A stretch of 64,000 bases of DNA from Anolis sagrei (GCF_037176765.1 NC_090023.1:107825866-107889865), one strand, 5' to 3'. Counted from the first letter of the stretch, positions 23,621 through 35,115 are shown. Translations and numbers: made by a program. Notes: generated by a model from the letters alone, not told the origin.

Positions 23621-23880
23621 ATTGAAATAAATAAGTAATTAGTTACAATTTTACAGTTTAAGAAATCAGCAATTTATAATTTTTCACAGTAGGCACAACT
23701 CAGGAAAAGCATACTTCTAAGTCCTACTGATTTCTACTGAGGAAAATTGAACACATGTTTAATAAGTATTTACTTTGGCTGAATCATGCCCACGCTTATC
23801 AGTGTAATAGGAAAGGTTTTGGTGAAATCACCTTTTTAATACTTTGAAAGGGTGGTTCAGTTCTCAGTTGAAAAGAAGAA
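23621..23880. other. no recognisable feature
   Basis: Short unique-looking spacer. Confidence 0.4.
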
Positions 23881-23894
23881 CTATGTTTTCATAT

Positions 23895-24439
23895 GCATTG
23901 TCGAAGACTTTCATGGCTAGAATCAGTGAGTTGTTGTGAGCTTTCCGGGCTATAGGGCCATGTTCCAGAAGCATTTTCTCCTGACGTTTCACCTGCATCT
24001 ATGGCAGGCATACCCAGAGGTTGCGAGGTCTGTTGGAAACTAGGAAAATTGATTTATATATCTGAAATATTCAGGGTGAGAGAAAGAATGTTACAATTGG
24101 CTACCTTGATTAGCATTTAATCGCCTTCTATTTCCAGATAAGAAACAATCAGGGCCAGCTAATCATCTTCCAACAAAGGATTCCCCCAGGCAGTAAGAAA
24201 AGACCTTGAAAATGCTAGGCCATTAAATGCTAATCAAGGTGGCCAATTGCAACATTCACACTTGCCTCAAACAGACAAGAATTCTTTCTCGCACCCTGGG
24301 CATTCCACAGATATATAAACCCCACTTGCCTAGTTTCCAACAGACAACCCCTGAAGATGCCTCCCATAGATGCAGGTGAAATGTCAGGAGAGAATGCTTC
24401 TGGAATATGGCCATACAGCCTGGAAAACTCACAACAACC
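23895..24439. mobile_element. Penelope-like foldback insertion with 14-bp target duplication
   Basis: Two inverted copies of the Penelope-like terminal repeat, about 200 bp each: left from 23897 with TCGAAGACTTTCATGGCTAG and GGGCCATGTTCCAGAAGCAT; right to 24439 with CATAGATGCAGGTGAAATGT and TGGAAAACTCACAACAACCC. They enclose a short middle. CTATGTTTTCATAT lies on both sides (23881-23894 and 24440-24453), so this went in as one unit. The inner arms also pair (CTAGGAAAATTG / CACTTGCCTAGTTTCC). Penelope-like elements are known for inverted or tandem terminal repeats and variable duplications. Confidence 0.75.
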
Positions 24440-24453
24440 CTATGTTTTCATAT

Positions 24454-25675
24454 TTTTCAAAAACAATCTTGTAATTTCAGAGCACTTAGGGTGTATTAGA
24501 TTTTCTCAGAAAGGGTTTAGTTCCAATGCTTTTATTTTGGAACTTCCATAGGAGATGGTAATCCATAAGTGCACATCAATCAATTTATGATTTCCAGTGT
24601 ACTGTACCTCAGATATTATTCATATTTCTCTTCCAGGTGAATATGCAATCTGCATGACATGTCAAGCTGTTTTTTACTTTGGCAAATTATTCATCTTAAA
24701 TTATGTACTGTTTAAAAAAAATAAAAAGGTAAGAGTTAGTCAGCACGACACACCTACAGTTTCCCGTTATTGCACGTGTTTACTTTAGGTTAGGTGCCTG
24801 ATTAAAATGATTACCTGGAATCATATAATTTGATGTCTCTCAAAATTGAAACTAGGCAGATGAAGAGTAATTTTTCCAGTACCATTTTCTTTATGAATTG
24901 TTATCATCCTTTACATTTGGCCTTTCTTGCAAAGAGATCAGGCAGCTGGAAGAAAATTTTCCTGTGTCAAGTGCATCAGGACATCAATTCAGCATTTATC
25001 ATGGCATGGTCCAGCAGGGTTAAGCATGGTCTCATCTTGTAATTTAAAAATATAAGAGGAGAGAGCAGGGAAGGACTTTTATAGATATGGCCCCAGATTT
25101 TTTTACCATATTTTACCAGATTTTTTCATCCAATGACTTCATTCAGATGTTTGACAAAAGCAGAAGTAAAAAACAAATGCTATGTTAAGTGATATAGCAG
25201 CCAGATGACAGCAAAGGATTAGAAGGCAGGGATTATTCTATGAATAGGAATTGGCAATCTTGCCAATATAAATACATATGGCTCTCACCTTCCTCCAGTT
25301 TGCTACTGTTGGGGATTAAGGGCTGGAATTTAACTTGAAATTCCTGTCTTAAGGCTGAGCTACTGGCACTAAGATCATGAAGCTAAAATACAGTGGGAAT
25401 TGGGTGGGTTCCCTGCTCTTGTGGTCTTTGGCCCTGCCCACTACTACAATGTAACTCCTGAGAATTTATCCGAAGATTAAACCTGACCCCTCATGTTACA
25501 AGAAGTCTCCCCACTCCAATTTACACAGTTAAACAGAACAGCACATCTCTCCTTTGGCTGTCTGAAGCTGAACAGCAAATGCGGCACCAGGCAATTATTG
25601 AAGTCAAGCTGTACAGTACTTAATGCCAGACAAGTTATTGTAACACGTGAGACAGAAAATCCCACCGGTGTTGAG
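24454..25675. other. no recognisable feature
   Basis: About 1.2 kb, no exon or transposon end recognised. Confidence 0.45.
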
Positions 25676-25677
25676 TA

Positions 25678-26010
25678 CAGGCACTCCCAAAGTTATAAAC
25701 AAGATAGGTTCTATAGGTTTGTTCTTAAGTTGAATTTTACGTAAGTTGGAATAGATATTTTTATAGTGTAACTCTAGCCAAAAATATATTGTTTTTAGCT
25801 TTGGATAACATTAGGAAGAATTTACAGCCCTGTGGTGTTTGTTTTGCTGTTTGTGCCTCTGTTCAGAAGATTTCACCTCACTTTCTGTCCCTGTGATAAT
25901 TGGATTCTGAAAAATTGAGCTTGTTGTTGAAACAAGGATTGGTGTTAAAACCTCAGTGGAGACACTTTTGCTTTGTTTGTAAACTTCCTCCTTGTTCAAA
26001 TCACTGGCAT
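25678..26010 (-). mobile_element. Tigger-like MITE family A, 3'-incomplete
   Basis: Starts at a TA with CAGGCACTCCCAAAGTTATA, the inverted counterpart of the right end of the 26865 element. It shares internal GTGCCTCTGTTCAGAA and TGTCCCTGTGATAATTGGAT with that element in reverse. The far terminus is not recognised. Confidence 0.55.
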
Positions 26011-26052
26011 TTTTCTGGCATTTCCTGATGGGTGTCTTAAATATCTCTCCAC

Positions 26053-26223
26053 TTAAGCGGGACCTATTTATCTATGCAAATTGCTGTTTTTGAAACTGCT
26101 AGTTAGGCAGAAGCTGGGCCCAAGGCCAGGAGCTCACCCTGACCCAGGCTTCAAACTGTCAACCTTTCAGTTGGCAAGATTTACTGCAGCTGGTGGTTAA
26201 CTTGCTGTGTTAAAGCTCGGCCC
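26053..26223 (-). mobile_element. Sauria-type SINE, truncated
   Basis: Reverse-strand head part: GACCTATTTATCTATGCAAA, TTAGGCAGAAGCTGGGCCCA, TTGGCAAGATTTACTGCAGC. The BovB-like tail is missing. Confidence 0.65.
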
Positions 26224-26231
26224 TAACTTTG

Positions 26232-26370
26232 CAGATTGCCAATGAATGTCATGTGCTGTAGGCTACATTTCAGAGGAAGGAACTGGTAAAACCACCTTTA
26301 AGTATTTCTGGCCTAAGAAAACCCTATGGAAATCATGAGGTCACTATATATCTCTCATAAGGAATTAAAA
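26232..26370 (+). mobile_element. 5S rRNA-derived SINE, 5'-truncated
   Basis: GATTGCCAATGAATGTCATG then TGCTGTAGGCTACATTTCAG (5S 3' part), body GGAACTGGTAAAACCACCTT, tail ATCATGAGGTCACTAT. It lies 8 bp from a Sauria SINE head. Confidence 0.75.
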
Positions 26371-26529
26371 CTGCAAAGGAGGTTTTTGCCACCAGCCCTT
26401 ATATCTCTGCTAAGACTGAGCCAGAGGGAAAATCTGATCTCCACCAATCTAAGACTGAAAGGACCATGGGCCAAAACAACACCCAATAGTTCAAAGCCTT
26501 AGGCAACAATCAGAAACAGCGTGTGACTA

Positions 26530-26827
26530 CAGGTTAAATATTCCTTATCTGAAATTTTGGAAAACCTGCATATACATAATGCGTTATCTTAGAGATGGAA
26601 GCTACATATCTAAACACAGATTTCATTTATATTTCACATACCCCTTATACACATAGCCTGAAGGTAATTTTATAGACATAATAGTTTAAATAACTTTGTG
26701 CAAGAAACTAAACAAGTTTGTATACATGCAACAACCAGAAAGCAAAATTTCTCTATCTCTGCCACTCATGTCGACAATTCTGGAATATTTCCAATTTCAA
26801 AATTCTGTATGAGATATGCTCAACCTG
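26530..26827. mobile_element. Tigger-like MITE family B, with TA target duplication
   Basis: Left CAGGTTAAATATTCCTTATC and right GAGATATGCTCAACCTG are inverted and flanked by TA (26528-26529 and 26828-26829). The sequence resembles mammalian MER2/Tigger2 ends. 298 bp, non-autonomous. Confidence 0.75.
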
Positions 26828-26864
26828 TAGTTAGTTATGGCTGAACATATCCCAGAAGAATATA

Positions 26865-27284
26865 CAGGCTGTCCTCAAGTTACAAACATGTGACTTACAA
26901 ACAACTCATAGTTAGGAATGGGGCGAGACAATAGAAAGTGAGAGAAATCAACCTCTAGGAGGGGAAATTCACTCCTAAAAGAGTTATCAGGGGGGAAAGG
27001 TCTCTCCACTGAAGCTTTATCACCAATTCTTGTTTCTACAAGACACATTTTTCAAAATCCAATTATTACAGGGACAAAAAGTGAGGTGACTTTTCTGAAC
27101 GGGCACAGACAGCAACACAAACACCACAGGGGTGTTAATCCTTCCCTATGCTAGCCTAAGTTTTAAAATTAAAACTTTTGACTGGAGGTACACTTAAAAA
27201 ATATATCTGTTCCGACTTGAATGCAAATTCAAATTAAGAACAAACCTACAGAACGTATCTTGTTCATAACTTAGAGACTCCCTG
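26865..27284 (+). mobile_element. Tigger-like MITE family A, complete
   Basis: Inverted ends CAGGCTGTCCTCAAGTTACA and GTTCATAACTTAGAGACTCC then CTG, with TA on both sides (26863-26864, 27285-27286). 420 bp with no transposase. Relatives are at 25678 (reverse) and 49317. Confidence 0.75.
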
Positions 27285-27286
27285 TA

Positions 27287-27714
27287 ATGCAGTTTCATAA
27301 TGCAGTCTAACTGCATTGAACTGCATTATATGGCAGTGAATGAAAGTAAAGGTTTCCCCTTGACATTAAGTGTAGCTGTGTCCGACTCTGTGGGGAGGTG
27401 CTCATCTCCATTTCTAAGCCGAAGAGCTGGCATTGTCTGTAGATGTCTCCAAGTTCATGTGGCCAGCATGACTGCATGGAGCACCACCGGAGCGGTACCT
27501 ATTGATCTACTGACATTTGCGTGTTTTTGAACTGCTAGGTTGGCAAAAGCTGGGACTATCAATGGGAGCTCACCTTGATCCCTGGATTCAGCAAGTTCAG
27601 CAGCTCAGCAGTTTAACCCACTGTGCCACCGGGGGTTCCTATATGGCAGTGTAGATTCATATAATGTAGTCAAACTGCATTATGAAACTGCTTTTTATAG
27701 CAGTGTTGATAGGG
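27287..27714. mobile_element. palindromic MITE interrupted by a SINE
   Basis: CAGTTTCATAATGCAGT at 27291 pairs with ACTGCATTATGAAACTG at about 27675, and ATATGGCAGTG text is at the centre. A Sauria SINE splits it at 27339. The right end ..GCAGTGTTGATAGGGCC resembles the MITE family at 59464. Confidence 0.5.
27339..27639 (-). mobile_element. Sauria-type SINE with 12-bp target duplication
   Basis: Reverse-oriented: AAAGGTTTCCCCTTGACATT tail, GTGTCCGACTCTGTGG, centre GGTACCTATTGATCTACTGA, head CAGTTTAACCCACTGTGCCA. TATATGGCAGTG flanks it at 27327-27338 and 27640-27651. A short internal part before the B box is missing. Confidence 0.9.
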
Positions 27715-29529
27715 CCTAAGATCAGATGGGGTTTGGTAGAAGTCTCATACTGGTTGGATGGAAACCGAGAACATTGACCTGCTCAACCAGTCTCAAACAA
27801 TACAGCAACAAGAAAGAAATTAAGGTTGCAATCATTATGGCCTTACCTCAAGGCAGAGACAATTGATTAACTTCTGTGCAACTTGCCTAATATTGCATTA
27901 GAAGTGGTGTGGTATGCATGCCTAAATCATTATGACGATAACTATTGATTTACTTCAGCTCTTGTGAATGTCAGGCTGTCAAAACTAAACAAATGATAAT
28001 CCTATTAAAGATGTCTGCTAGTTTTACTGTCCTTGCAAAACTCCAATGGAAAAAAATGCTATTTGTTGTTGTTTTTTAAAATTCTTTAACTCAGATTTTT
28101 ACACTTGTATTTTTTTTATTAGCACTAATTATTTTTTACATCTTTAAGTTCTGGTGTGTTGTTCCATTTTTCAGCCTGGAAAGCATCTGCCTTTATCCTG
28201 AGTCAGGGCCCAACCCAAGAAAGCAAGGCTGTGCTTGTTTTGCATAGCAGATGGAAGCTGTCACGCTCGAAATTCCATTATGGCAGGATTTATTGAAAAC
28301 GAAACTCATAACAACTGGCTGCTATGCCAGCAAATAAATACAATGACACATCCATGTTCTGTATTAGCTATAAATACAATGAAAAATAAAGAGGGTATTT
28401 AAATAAAGGATGGAGCCAGCACGTCCAATGTTTGACATCAAATCTTTTAAAATGAACATTTTATTCTCTTGGGGTTCCACTTAATTTTGCATCTCTGCCC
28501 CCACAGTTTCCCTAGACTGCAGCAACTCATCTGCTCTGTGCAAAGCGTTTTGTTTAAATATTCTTCCTCCCTTAAATATCCTCTCATATTTAGCATCTTG
28601 GGCTGAGTCGACACAAAGGCTATATCCCAGCTCCAGCGGATAGTGTCCCCATTTGACTCCTTGAACATCACACTCATTTATTTTAATTACAAATCAAAGT
28701 GGTCTTGAAATCCACACAGTTCTCCCACTTTGATGTCACCTCGGTACAAAAGGGCATTTCTACTATGTTCACATATTCATTGTATCAGGTTATTTTAGGC
28801 CACACAACTGCAGCAGCTGTGTGTTTTTTCGTTCTGGCATACATGTGAATGTGTATTTGCATATCCATATTAATTAACAGGCTCTTGTTTTTGTGTCATT
28901 CTTACTGCACACTTGCATTCCCATTGGCTCACTTGTATACAGCTCCCTCACCAGGGTTCATCCCTCTCCTCTCATCTTTCTCCTCTGCAATCCCATTATA
29001 TAGAACCTCCTCACAAAGGTCCATGGATTTGCATCATGGCTAATCCATTGAGTCCCAGTTGGGAGCATGGAGAACCTGTCACTCCACACCCTACATCACA
29101 TGACTTACTAGGGACTGCATTACATGGGGGAAGCACTGCTGCCCGGATTCCCCCCATTGTCCTGAAGAAAACATGGGAAAATTCCCATGTTGCGGCGGCA
29201 GCGGCATACACTGCTTGCTTTCCCCTTTCCTGACAGAGCCTGGCTGAAAGTACACGTGCATTGTGTAACAGGCTCCATCGAAAAGAGGAGAGCAAATGGC
29301 ATACAACAGGGAATGGAGTCTGTCTGATGAGGTAGTATGTCTCTATGTCCATGTGTATGTTTGTGTCTGCTGGGAGAATTAAAAACTCCTAATTAAGTTT
29401 AGGCCACCATATTAACAGGATCTTCCCTCAATATTAACAGATTTTTTTTAAAAAAAAATCCAACATTATTGAGTATCTAGTTTGTAATCCTTTTGGCCCC
29501 AATCTGGCAAATATTATAACCCAGTTCAA
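27715..29529. other. no gene recognised
   Basis: About 1.8 kb without a recognisable transposon. The part at about 28260-28400 has the AT-rich, complex look of conserved non-coding DNA, which I cannot test here. Overlapping open frames at 28913-29352 have no recognisable domain. Confidence 0.4.
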
Positions 29530-30056
29530 AACTATACGTATATGCCTGCTGGTCCACTTCCAAGCACAATTCAAAGTGCTGGTCTTGACCTATAAAGCCC
29601 TATATGTTTCCAGCCCAGCTTACCTGTCCAAACGTATCTCCCTCTATGTCCCGCCTTGCAGGTTAAGATCATCTGGGTAAGCCCTACTCTCAGTCCTGCC
29701 AGCCTCATAAGTGCGCTTGGCAAGGACAAGGGACAGGGCCTTCTCGGCGGTGGCCCCACGCCTGTGGAAACCGCTCCCCAGCGAGATCAGGTCGGCGTCT
29801 TCCCTCCTTTCTTTCAGAATTGGAATTGGCTATATGGATTGATGACAATGTTTTTAACATGTTTTTAACCCAATGTTCTATTTACTGTTTTAAACTGTTT
29901 TTATATTTGTTTATATTTGTATTATCTTGTGGTATCGAATTGTTTCCAGTGTAAGCCGCCCTGAGTCCCCCCTCGGGGGTTGAGAAGGGTGGGTCAGAAA
30001 TGTGGGAAATAATAAAATAATATTAATAATAAAAAATAATAGTAATAATAATAATA
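29530..30056 (+). mobile_element. L2-like LINE 3' end
   Basis: C-terminal reverse-transcriptase text (FKVLVLTYKALY-like from CAATTCAAAGTGCTGGTCTT), the stereotyped GGGCCTTCTCGGCGGTGGCC block, then GTAAGCCGCCCTGAGTCCCC and an (AATAAT)n tail at 30015-30056. Frames are disrupted. Confidence 0.85.
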
Positions 30057-30089
30057 CATATATGCTGATTTGTACAAAATAACTAGGTT

Positions 30090-30224
30090 CCAAAGACTTT
30101 AGTAAAAACCTGTTTTTAAAAAAGTAGCACAGGAATGACACCAACATTGGTGCCAGTTGGCCTTCTAAAGAGAGGGTATTCCATAACCAAGGTGCCTGTC
30201 CTGCCTCTAGAAGCTAGAATTTAC
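30090..30224 (-). mobile_element. L2-like LINE internal fragment, left half
   Basis: Reverse-strand LINE text corresponding to GGAGTTCCACAGC..GGTGCC (here GGTATTCCATAACCAAGGTG). The matching right part resumes at 30735, so the LTR fossil between them inserted into it. Confidence 0.4.
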
Positions 30225-30700
30225 TGCCTGTGCCTTTAAGAATCTGGGTGGAGCCACTGCTTTCATTGGAATGACAGTTATATTTTGTTAATTAGGGATT
30301 GTCAGTTGGAGTCTAGTATTGGAAGGAAGCAGAGAGAGGTAGAAGCTGCACAAGAATTCACATCACGTCAGGACTGTATTAAGTCACAAGTTACATCGGA
30401 GTTGTAGAGAACATAGTAAAACAACACGTCACATTAGAGTTGTAGATAGCATAGTAAACAAGTTACAAGTTATTTCAAAGTCATATACAGCATAGTAAAA
30501 TAACAGCAGTCATAGCTGAACTTTATAATATCCATCAGAAACAAGATGATTAAGAACAGGATTGCATAAGCTTATGGGGTTTCCTTTTCCCACAGAGACT
30601 TTACAGTGGCAACCAAGGGAAAGGAAATTCAGTTTGTTTATCAATAAAACATTGTTTTTAATTCAAATATAGCCTCCGATCTGTACTTTGTGTCACAATA
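30225..30700 (+). mobile_element. solo-LTR-like fossil of an LTR retrotransposon
   Basis: About 475 bp with an AATAAA signal near 30645 followed by a short tail ending in a GTGTCACA-type boundary. Internally it has about three diverged copies of a roughly 45-bp unit (AAGTTACAT..GAGTTGTAGA..CATAGTAAA). No internal coding region is present, so it looks like a lone LTR. Family not determined. Confidence 0.4.
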
Positions 30701-30734
30701 TCTTCCAATTCAACTTCAGCAAGCACTCTCCCAT

Positions 30735-30935
30735 GCCCTCCCATACTGAATTGCACAAACTAATGGGATACAAAGGAAAGTCCCTCCAGCAGCCCTCAGA
30801 CTTCAGGAAGCCTTCAAGTATTCCCATGCCATTTAGTCCTTTGGATGTCATTGCAGCACTTTAAATTTAGAACAGAACTGTATAGGGAACCAGTGCAACT
30901 GGCTTTAAACTGGTGCCTTACAGTTTCTATGCAGT
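30735..30935 (-). mobile_element. L2-like LINE internal fragment, right half
   Basis: CAGCACTTTAAATTTAGAAC then GAACCAGTGCAACTGG is the reverse of the LINE text encoding the YWLPV..FKVL region (compare 2660-2720). Continues the 30090 fragment across the LTR fossil. Confidence 0.45.
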
Positions 30936-31727
30936 GTTCCGATCAACAGTCTATGTGTTTGGCACTTCTTTCAGCTTCCAAGTTGTTTGTATATCATCTT
31001 CCATGTACTGAACAAATGAGTCTACAAGTTTTGGAGTCATAATGCATAGGAAGAACCTTGCTGGTTTCTTATTCATGCCTTCTGCAAAGATGTTTCCCTG
31101 TTTAGACCAGCACTGTGTTTCTCATAGTAGCCAAACATCAATAATTTATGGAAAATATTGCAGCCACTTGTTTTCTGTCCATTTCAAAGAAATACATAAT
31201 TTAAAAAAGAGGACAAATGAGGGCTGTATTTGCACTTAATCTGCATTTACTAATTTATATGCATAGAATTAACTGTAGAAATAACCACTGGAAATTCATC
31301 AAAAATAATGTTTCACTGTAGTGAATAAATTGAATATTCAGACTTTGATCTGAAGCTAGTTACATTTATTCTGAATTTTCCATAGTGCTATTCCCCTAAA
31401 CTAGACCTGTTCTGTTTACTGATTATTCTTAGCTCAGTTGCTATGGAACATAGTCTGGCTAAAGCCTTGGTTGAATGAAATACAAGCTCTCTTTCTAATC
31501 CTGTTGCCATACCCTTTTATCAAACTGCTGAACCAGCACTTTCACATACTATGGTAGGCACAAGATTTCCAGAGAGCTCTCAATTCAGTATTGTTGTTCT
31601 TATTGTTTATATCTGAATGAGTATATTACAGTGTGGTGATAATTTTGAACGAAGCTCTGTAACGTCTTCCTCAGTCAACCACTACTGGTTAAAAAAAAAA
31701 AATCTAAACTTTGAAAAATATGTCACT
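30936..31727. other. no recognisable feature
   Basis: AT-rich unique-looking sequence. Confidence 0.45.
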
Positions 31728-31735
31728 CTCTAAGG

Positions 31736-31870
31736 CAGTGATTCTCAACCTGAAATTCCCCAGGTGTTTTGGCTTACAACTCCCTGAAATCCCAGCCAGT
31801 TTACCAGATGTTAGTATTTCTGGGAGTTGAAGGCCAAAACATCTGGGGACCCACAAGTTGAGAACCACTG
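31736..31870. mobile_element. palindromic hAT MITE, 135 bp
   Basis: CAGTGATTCTCAACCTGAAA to TTGAGAACCACTG, foldback. CTCTAAGG on both sides (31728-31735, 31871-31878), perfect 8 bp. Confidence 0.92.
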
Positions 31871-31878
31871 CTCTAAGG

Positions 31879-32772
31879 CCTCATAAACTGACCACTGTGT
31901 GATTCAACCAGTCACGTGTCAGCTAAATGCCACACAGGGCTGATCCACATGAACCCAGGACAAAGCCATTTAACACTGCTTTACCCCAGGTTAAATTAAA
32001 TGGGTGTGGGGTGCTGAATTCTGAAGCAGGATTCATGTTCTTGCCTGAGTTAAGGAAGGTCTTAAGCATAACTGGCTGCAGCTATCTCAACAGCCATCCC
32101 ATACGTCTCCTGCTCAGGCGGCCCAGGCACTCGGGATGTCTCTCCCCCCATTCCCTCCCTTTATCTCTTGGTGGTGCAGCAGTTTTCTGATTCCACTGCC
32201 CTGCCTCCTTTGCGAGTCACAGGACCCGCCAGAAGCCTTGTGGACCCCCAAGTGTAAGGTGAGTATCCATGTCATTACTGTAGCTAGCAACAGCATGGGG
32301 AAGGGGGTTGGGCAGATAGAGCACCTGCCAAGTAGTGCTGAACTGCCTCTTGGATACTGGGTCAAGCCCACTTTTAGTATCTATGTAGAACTGCCCTAAG
32401 TTTTCTGGTTTCTTGTAGGATAGAAACAAGTACAGTACAACCCATTATCTGCATAGTTTCGCATTCCCAGACTTCAAAAAACGATTCCTTCCCAGAAGTG
32501 CCTTTGGGCCTCTCTAGGTCCTTCAGGACAATTGTATGATATGCATCATGACCATATATAGTCAAAATATAGGATTCGTTATTATCCATGGTTTCAAATA
32601 TACACAAGAGATCTTGGAATGCATTCCTAGCAGAAGTTAAAACTACAGTTAAAAATAATTTACTGTTATGCATCTTCAAGTTGACTTCAATATAGGATTT
32701 TTTGGCAGGAATTAGGTATATAAGGTTGCCTTCCTTTGATGCCGATAGAGTGTGCCTTGTCTAAGGTCACTC
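31879..32772. other. no gene recognised
   Basis: Several overlapping 70-100 codon frames at 31927-32679 on both strands have no recognisable domain. The 32100-32260 stretch is relatively GC-rich but lacks CpG-island density. Confidence 0.4.
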
Positions 32773-33524
32773 AGGGCCCATCTACATTAATTGATGAATG
32801 GACTCCATGGCACCCATACAATGAACAGGGTCCATTTATCTTAATGTAGCCTTCTCCAACTTAAAAAATTTCATGGGATGCTCTAAAGCACTGCTTCTCA
32901 ACCTGTGTGTACTCAGCTGTTTTGACCTTCAACTCTTTGAAATCACAACAGCTGGTAAACTAGCTGGGATTTCTGGGAGTTGTAGGCCAAAACACCTGGG
33001 GACCCACAGACTGAGAACCCTCTCTAGAGCTTCCCTAGTGTTCTGGAGCTTGCCTGTGTTTTGACCAGTGTAAATTTGTGTTTCGGCCACCACCTATTCA
33101 GAAGCAGTTGCAATACAGTCATCCTGCTTTCCCCCGGCTCAGGCAATTGCAGAATCACTTCATCACTCCAGCTGTTGTCTTCTATTAGTGCTAAGCTGCA
33201 ATCACTGCTATTTTCATACCTCGTGGTTGCCACTAAGGCCAGAATGATGTAGAAAAGGTAAAGGTGTAGGTCCAACTGCAGCAAACTGCAGCTGAGCTCT
33301 TTTCATGCCAACCAGCAACTGGGCTGACTTGGGGGTGTGCAGACATCTGTGGATCACAGCAACAGTAATTTGGAGTTCCCTGTTCTGGATCAGTGTCACC
33401 ATTTGTGGCACATATGAATGTCCTCCAATTGGATTTTTGTGGCTCAAGGTGTGAAGCCCTGTTCTCCACTAGTTGATTCACCCCTAGGGCAACTCATATC
33501 ACCCTTGTAGATGGACCCTAGAGC
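32773..33524. mobile_element. possible MITE nest
   Basis: GGGCCCATCTACATTAAT at the left and TTGTAGATGGACCCTA at the right form a weak inverted pair. A hAT MITE lies inside at 32889. The middle has no recognisable content, so the two ends may belong to separate insertions. Confidence 0.3.
32889..33021. mobile_element. palindromic hAT MITE
   Basis: CACTGCTTCTCAACCTGTGT to GACTGAGAACC, same family as 17716. CTCTAAAG/CTCTAGAG flank it (32881-32888, 33022-33029), 7 of 8 matching. Confidence 0.85.
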
Positions 33525-34329
33525 TCAGTAGTCAAACCAACAAGCCACACTTGCTGAGTTAAAAACTGCAATAAAATACAAATTGGATCCAAACTTTATT
33601 TTTTAACAAGAAAAGGGTTCCTACCATCTACAGAAATGATTCCACTGTTGGAGGGGAGTGGGCACAGCCCTTCCGTCATGGTTGCAAATCCTCATCCACT
33701 CTACAAAATAGTCTCTCAACTTCATGAAACAGGAGGAAAGGGGGAAATTGGCAGGATTCTGTTCAGTGTCTGAATTCAAGCCAATAAAATTCAGATAAGA
33801 TCAAAACAAATCAGAACAAACATTTAATTATATGAGGATTTTGGACTAAAGCAACAATTACAATAACTAGGCCAATTTAAAACTATGAATCAAAGGAAAC
33901 TATGCTCATTTTTCCTCTCAGGCTACTTTGGTTCTGTTTTGCTGGTATGTATTCCAGGTGTTATAACTTTCATTTAGTTTTCTTTCGGATTTTCAAACTG
34001 CATTTTCTATTAAGATTTTGGCAACAAAATAATGTAAATGTATTTTTAAAAAGCATTATTTTATCAGTAAAACTTGTTTTTCCTATATAGAAAGTATTTT
34101 ATTAAGTCTAGTACAATAAAAATAGAGAATATATACAAACGAAAATATACAAACAATGGGAAGAAAGAAAGAACAGCAAAGGACAGAAAAAAAGGAATTT
34201 ACATTTAATGTTCAACTTTTCTAATGATGTGAAATAATTTCTCCAACTAGATTTGATATCCCTATACTTCTTCAGCTTAATCAAACCTTTTAATTATAAA
34301 AACTTAAAGTTGGCACTTATAGTATCTTG
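33525..34329. other. AT-rich, possible old LINE tail
   Basis: No exon. The 34090-34200 part (TTTTATTAAGTCTAGTACAA, A-rich) has the look of a reversed LINE 3' end, but I cannot name the family. Confidence 0.3.
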
Positions 34330-35115
34330 GGAAGTCTGATCTGGCCATGGTGGTCCACACTCTGGTTACATCCCGAATAGATTACTGCAACGCGCTCTAC
34401 GAGGGGCTGCCTTTGAAGACGGTTCAGAAACTTCAGCTAGTTCAACGGGCGGCAGCCAGATTACTAACTGGGGCAGCATACAGGGAACATACCACCCCCC
34501 TGCTATGCCAGCTCCACTGGCTGCCAGTCCATCTCCAAGCCCAATTCAAAGTGCTGGTTTTGACCTATAAAGCTCTATACGGTTCCTGCCCATCTTACTC
34601 ATCCACCCCTACGTCCACCTCGTAATCTAAGATCTTGCTCCCGTCAGCAGCACAGATGCGCCTGCTCTTCCTCCCATCAACAGCACAGATGCGCCTGGCG
34701 GAGGAGACAGGGCCTTCTCGGCTGTGGCCCCCCGCCTATGGAACACACTCCCAAATGAGGTAAGATCTGCTCCCTCCCTCCTGGCTTTTAGAAAAAACTT
34801 TAAATCATGGTTTTGGGACCAGGCCTTCGAGCAGTAGAAGTAAACGTATGCAGCATCTCGGAAAGACAATGACTGGAATGGCGATTTGACGGAAGAGACT
34901 GTTTTATGGTTTTAATGATTGTTTTATTGCTTATGGATGTATTGTTTTAATTTGATTTATGTCTAACTGTCGTGTATAATTGTAATTGCTTGTACTGGCA
35001 TTGAATTTTGCCATTACTTATATGTAAACCACTTTGAGTCCCCCTTGGGGTTAGAAAAGTGGTATACAAATACTGTAAATAAATAAATAAACAAATAAAC
35101 AAATAAATAAATATA
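34330..35115 (+). mobile_element. L2-like LINE 3' end
   Basis: Frame 34347-34625 reads VTSRIDYCNALYEGLPLKTV, then LQLVQRAAARLLTGA and LHWLPV, a LINE reverse-transcriptase C-terminus. Then GGGCCTTCTCGGCTGTGGCC, CCACTTTGAGTCCCCCTTGG and an (AAAT/AAAC)n tail. A 33-bp unit with CAGCACAGATGCGCCTG is duplicated at 34648 and 34681. Confidence 0.9.
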
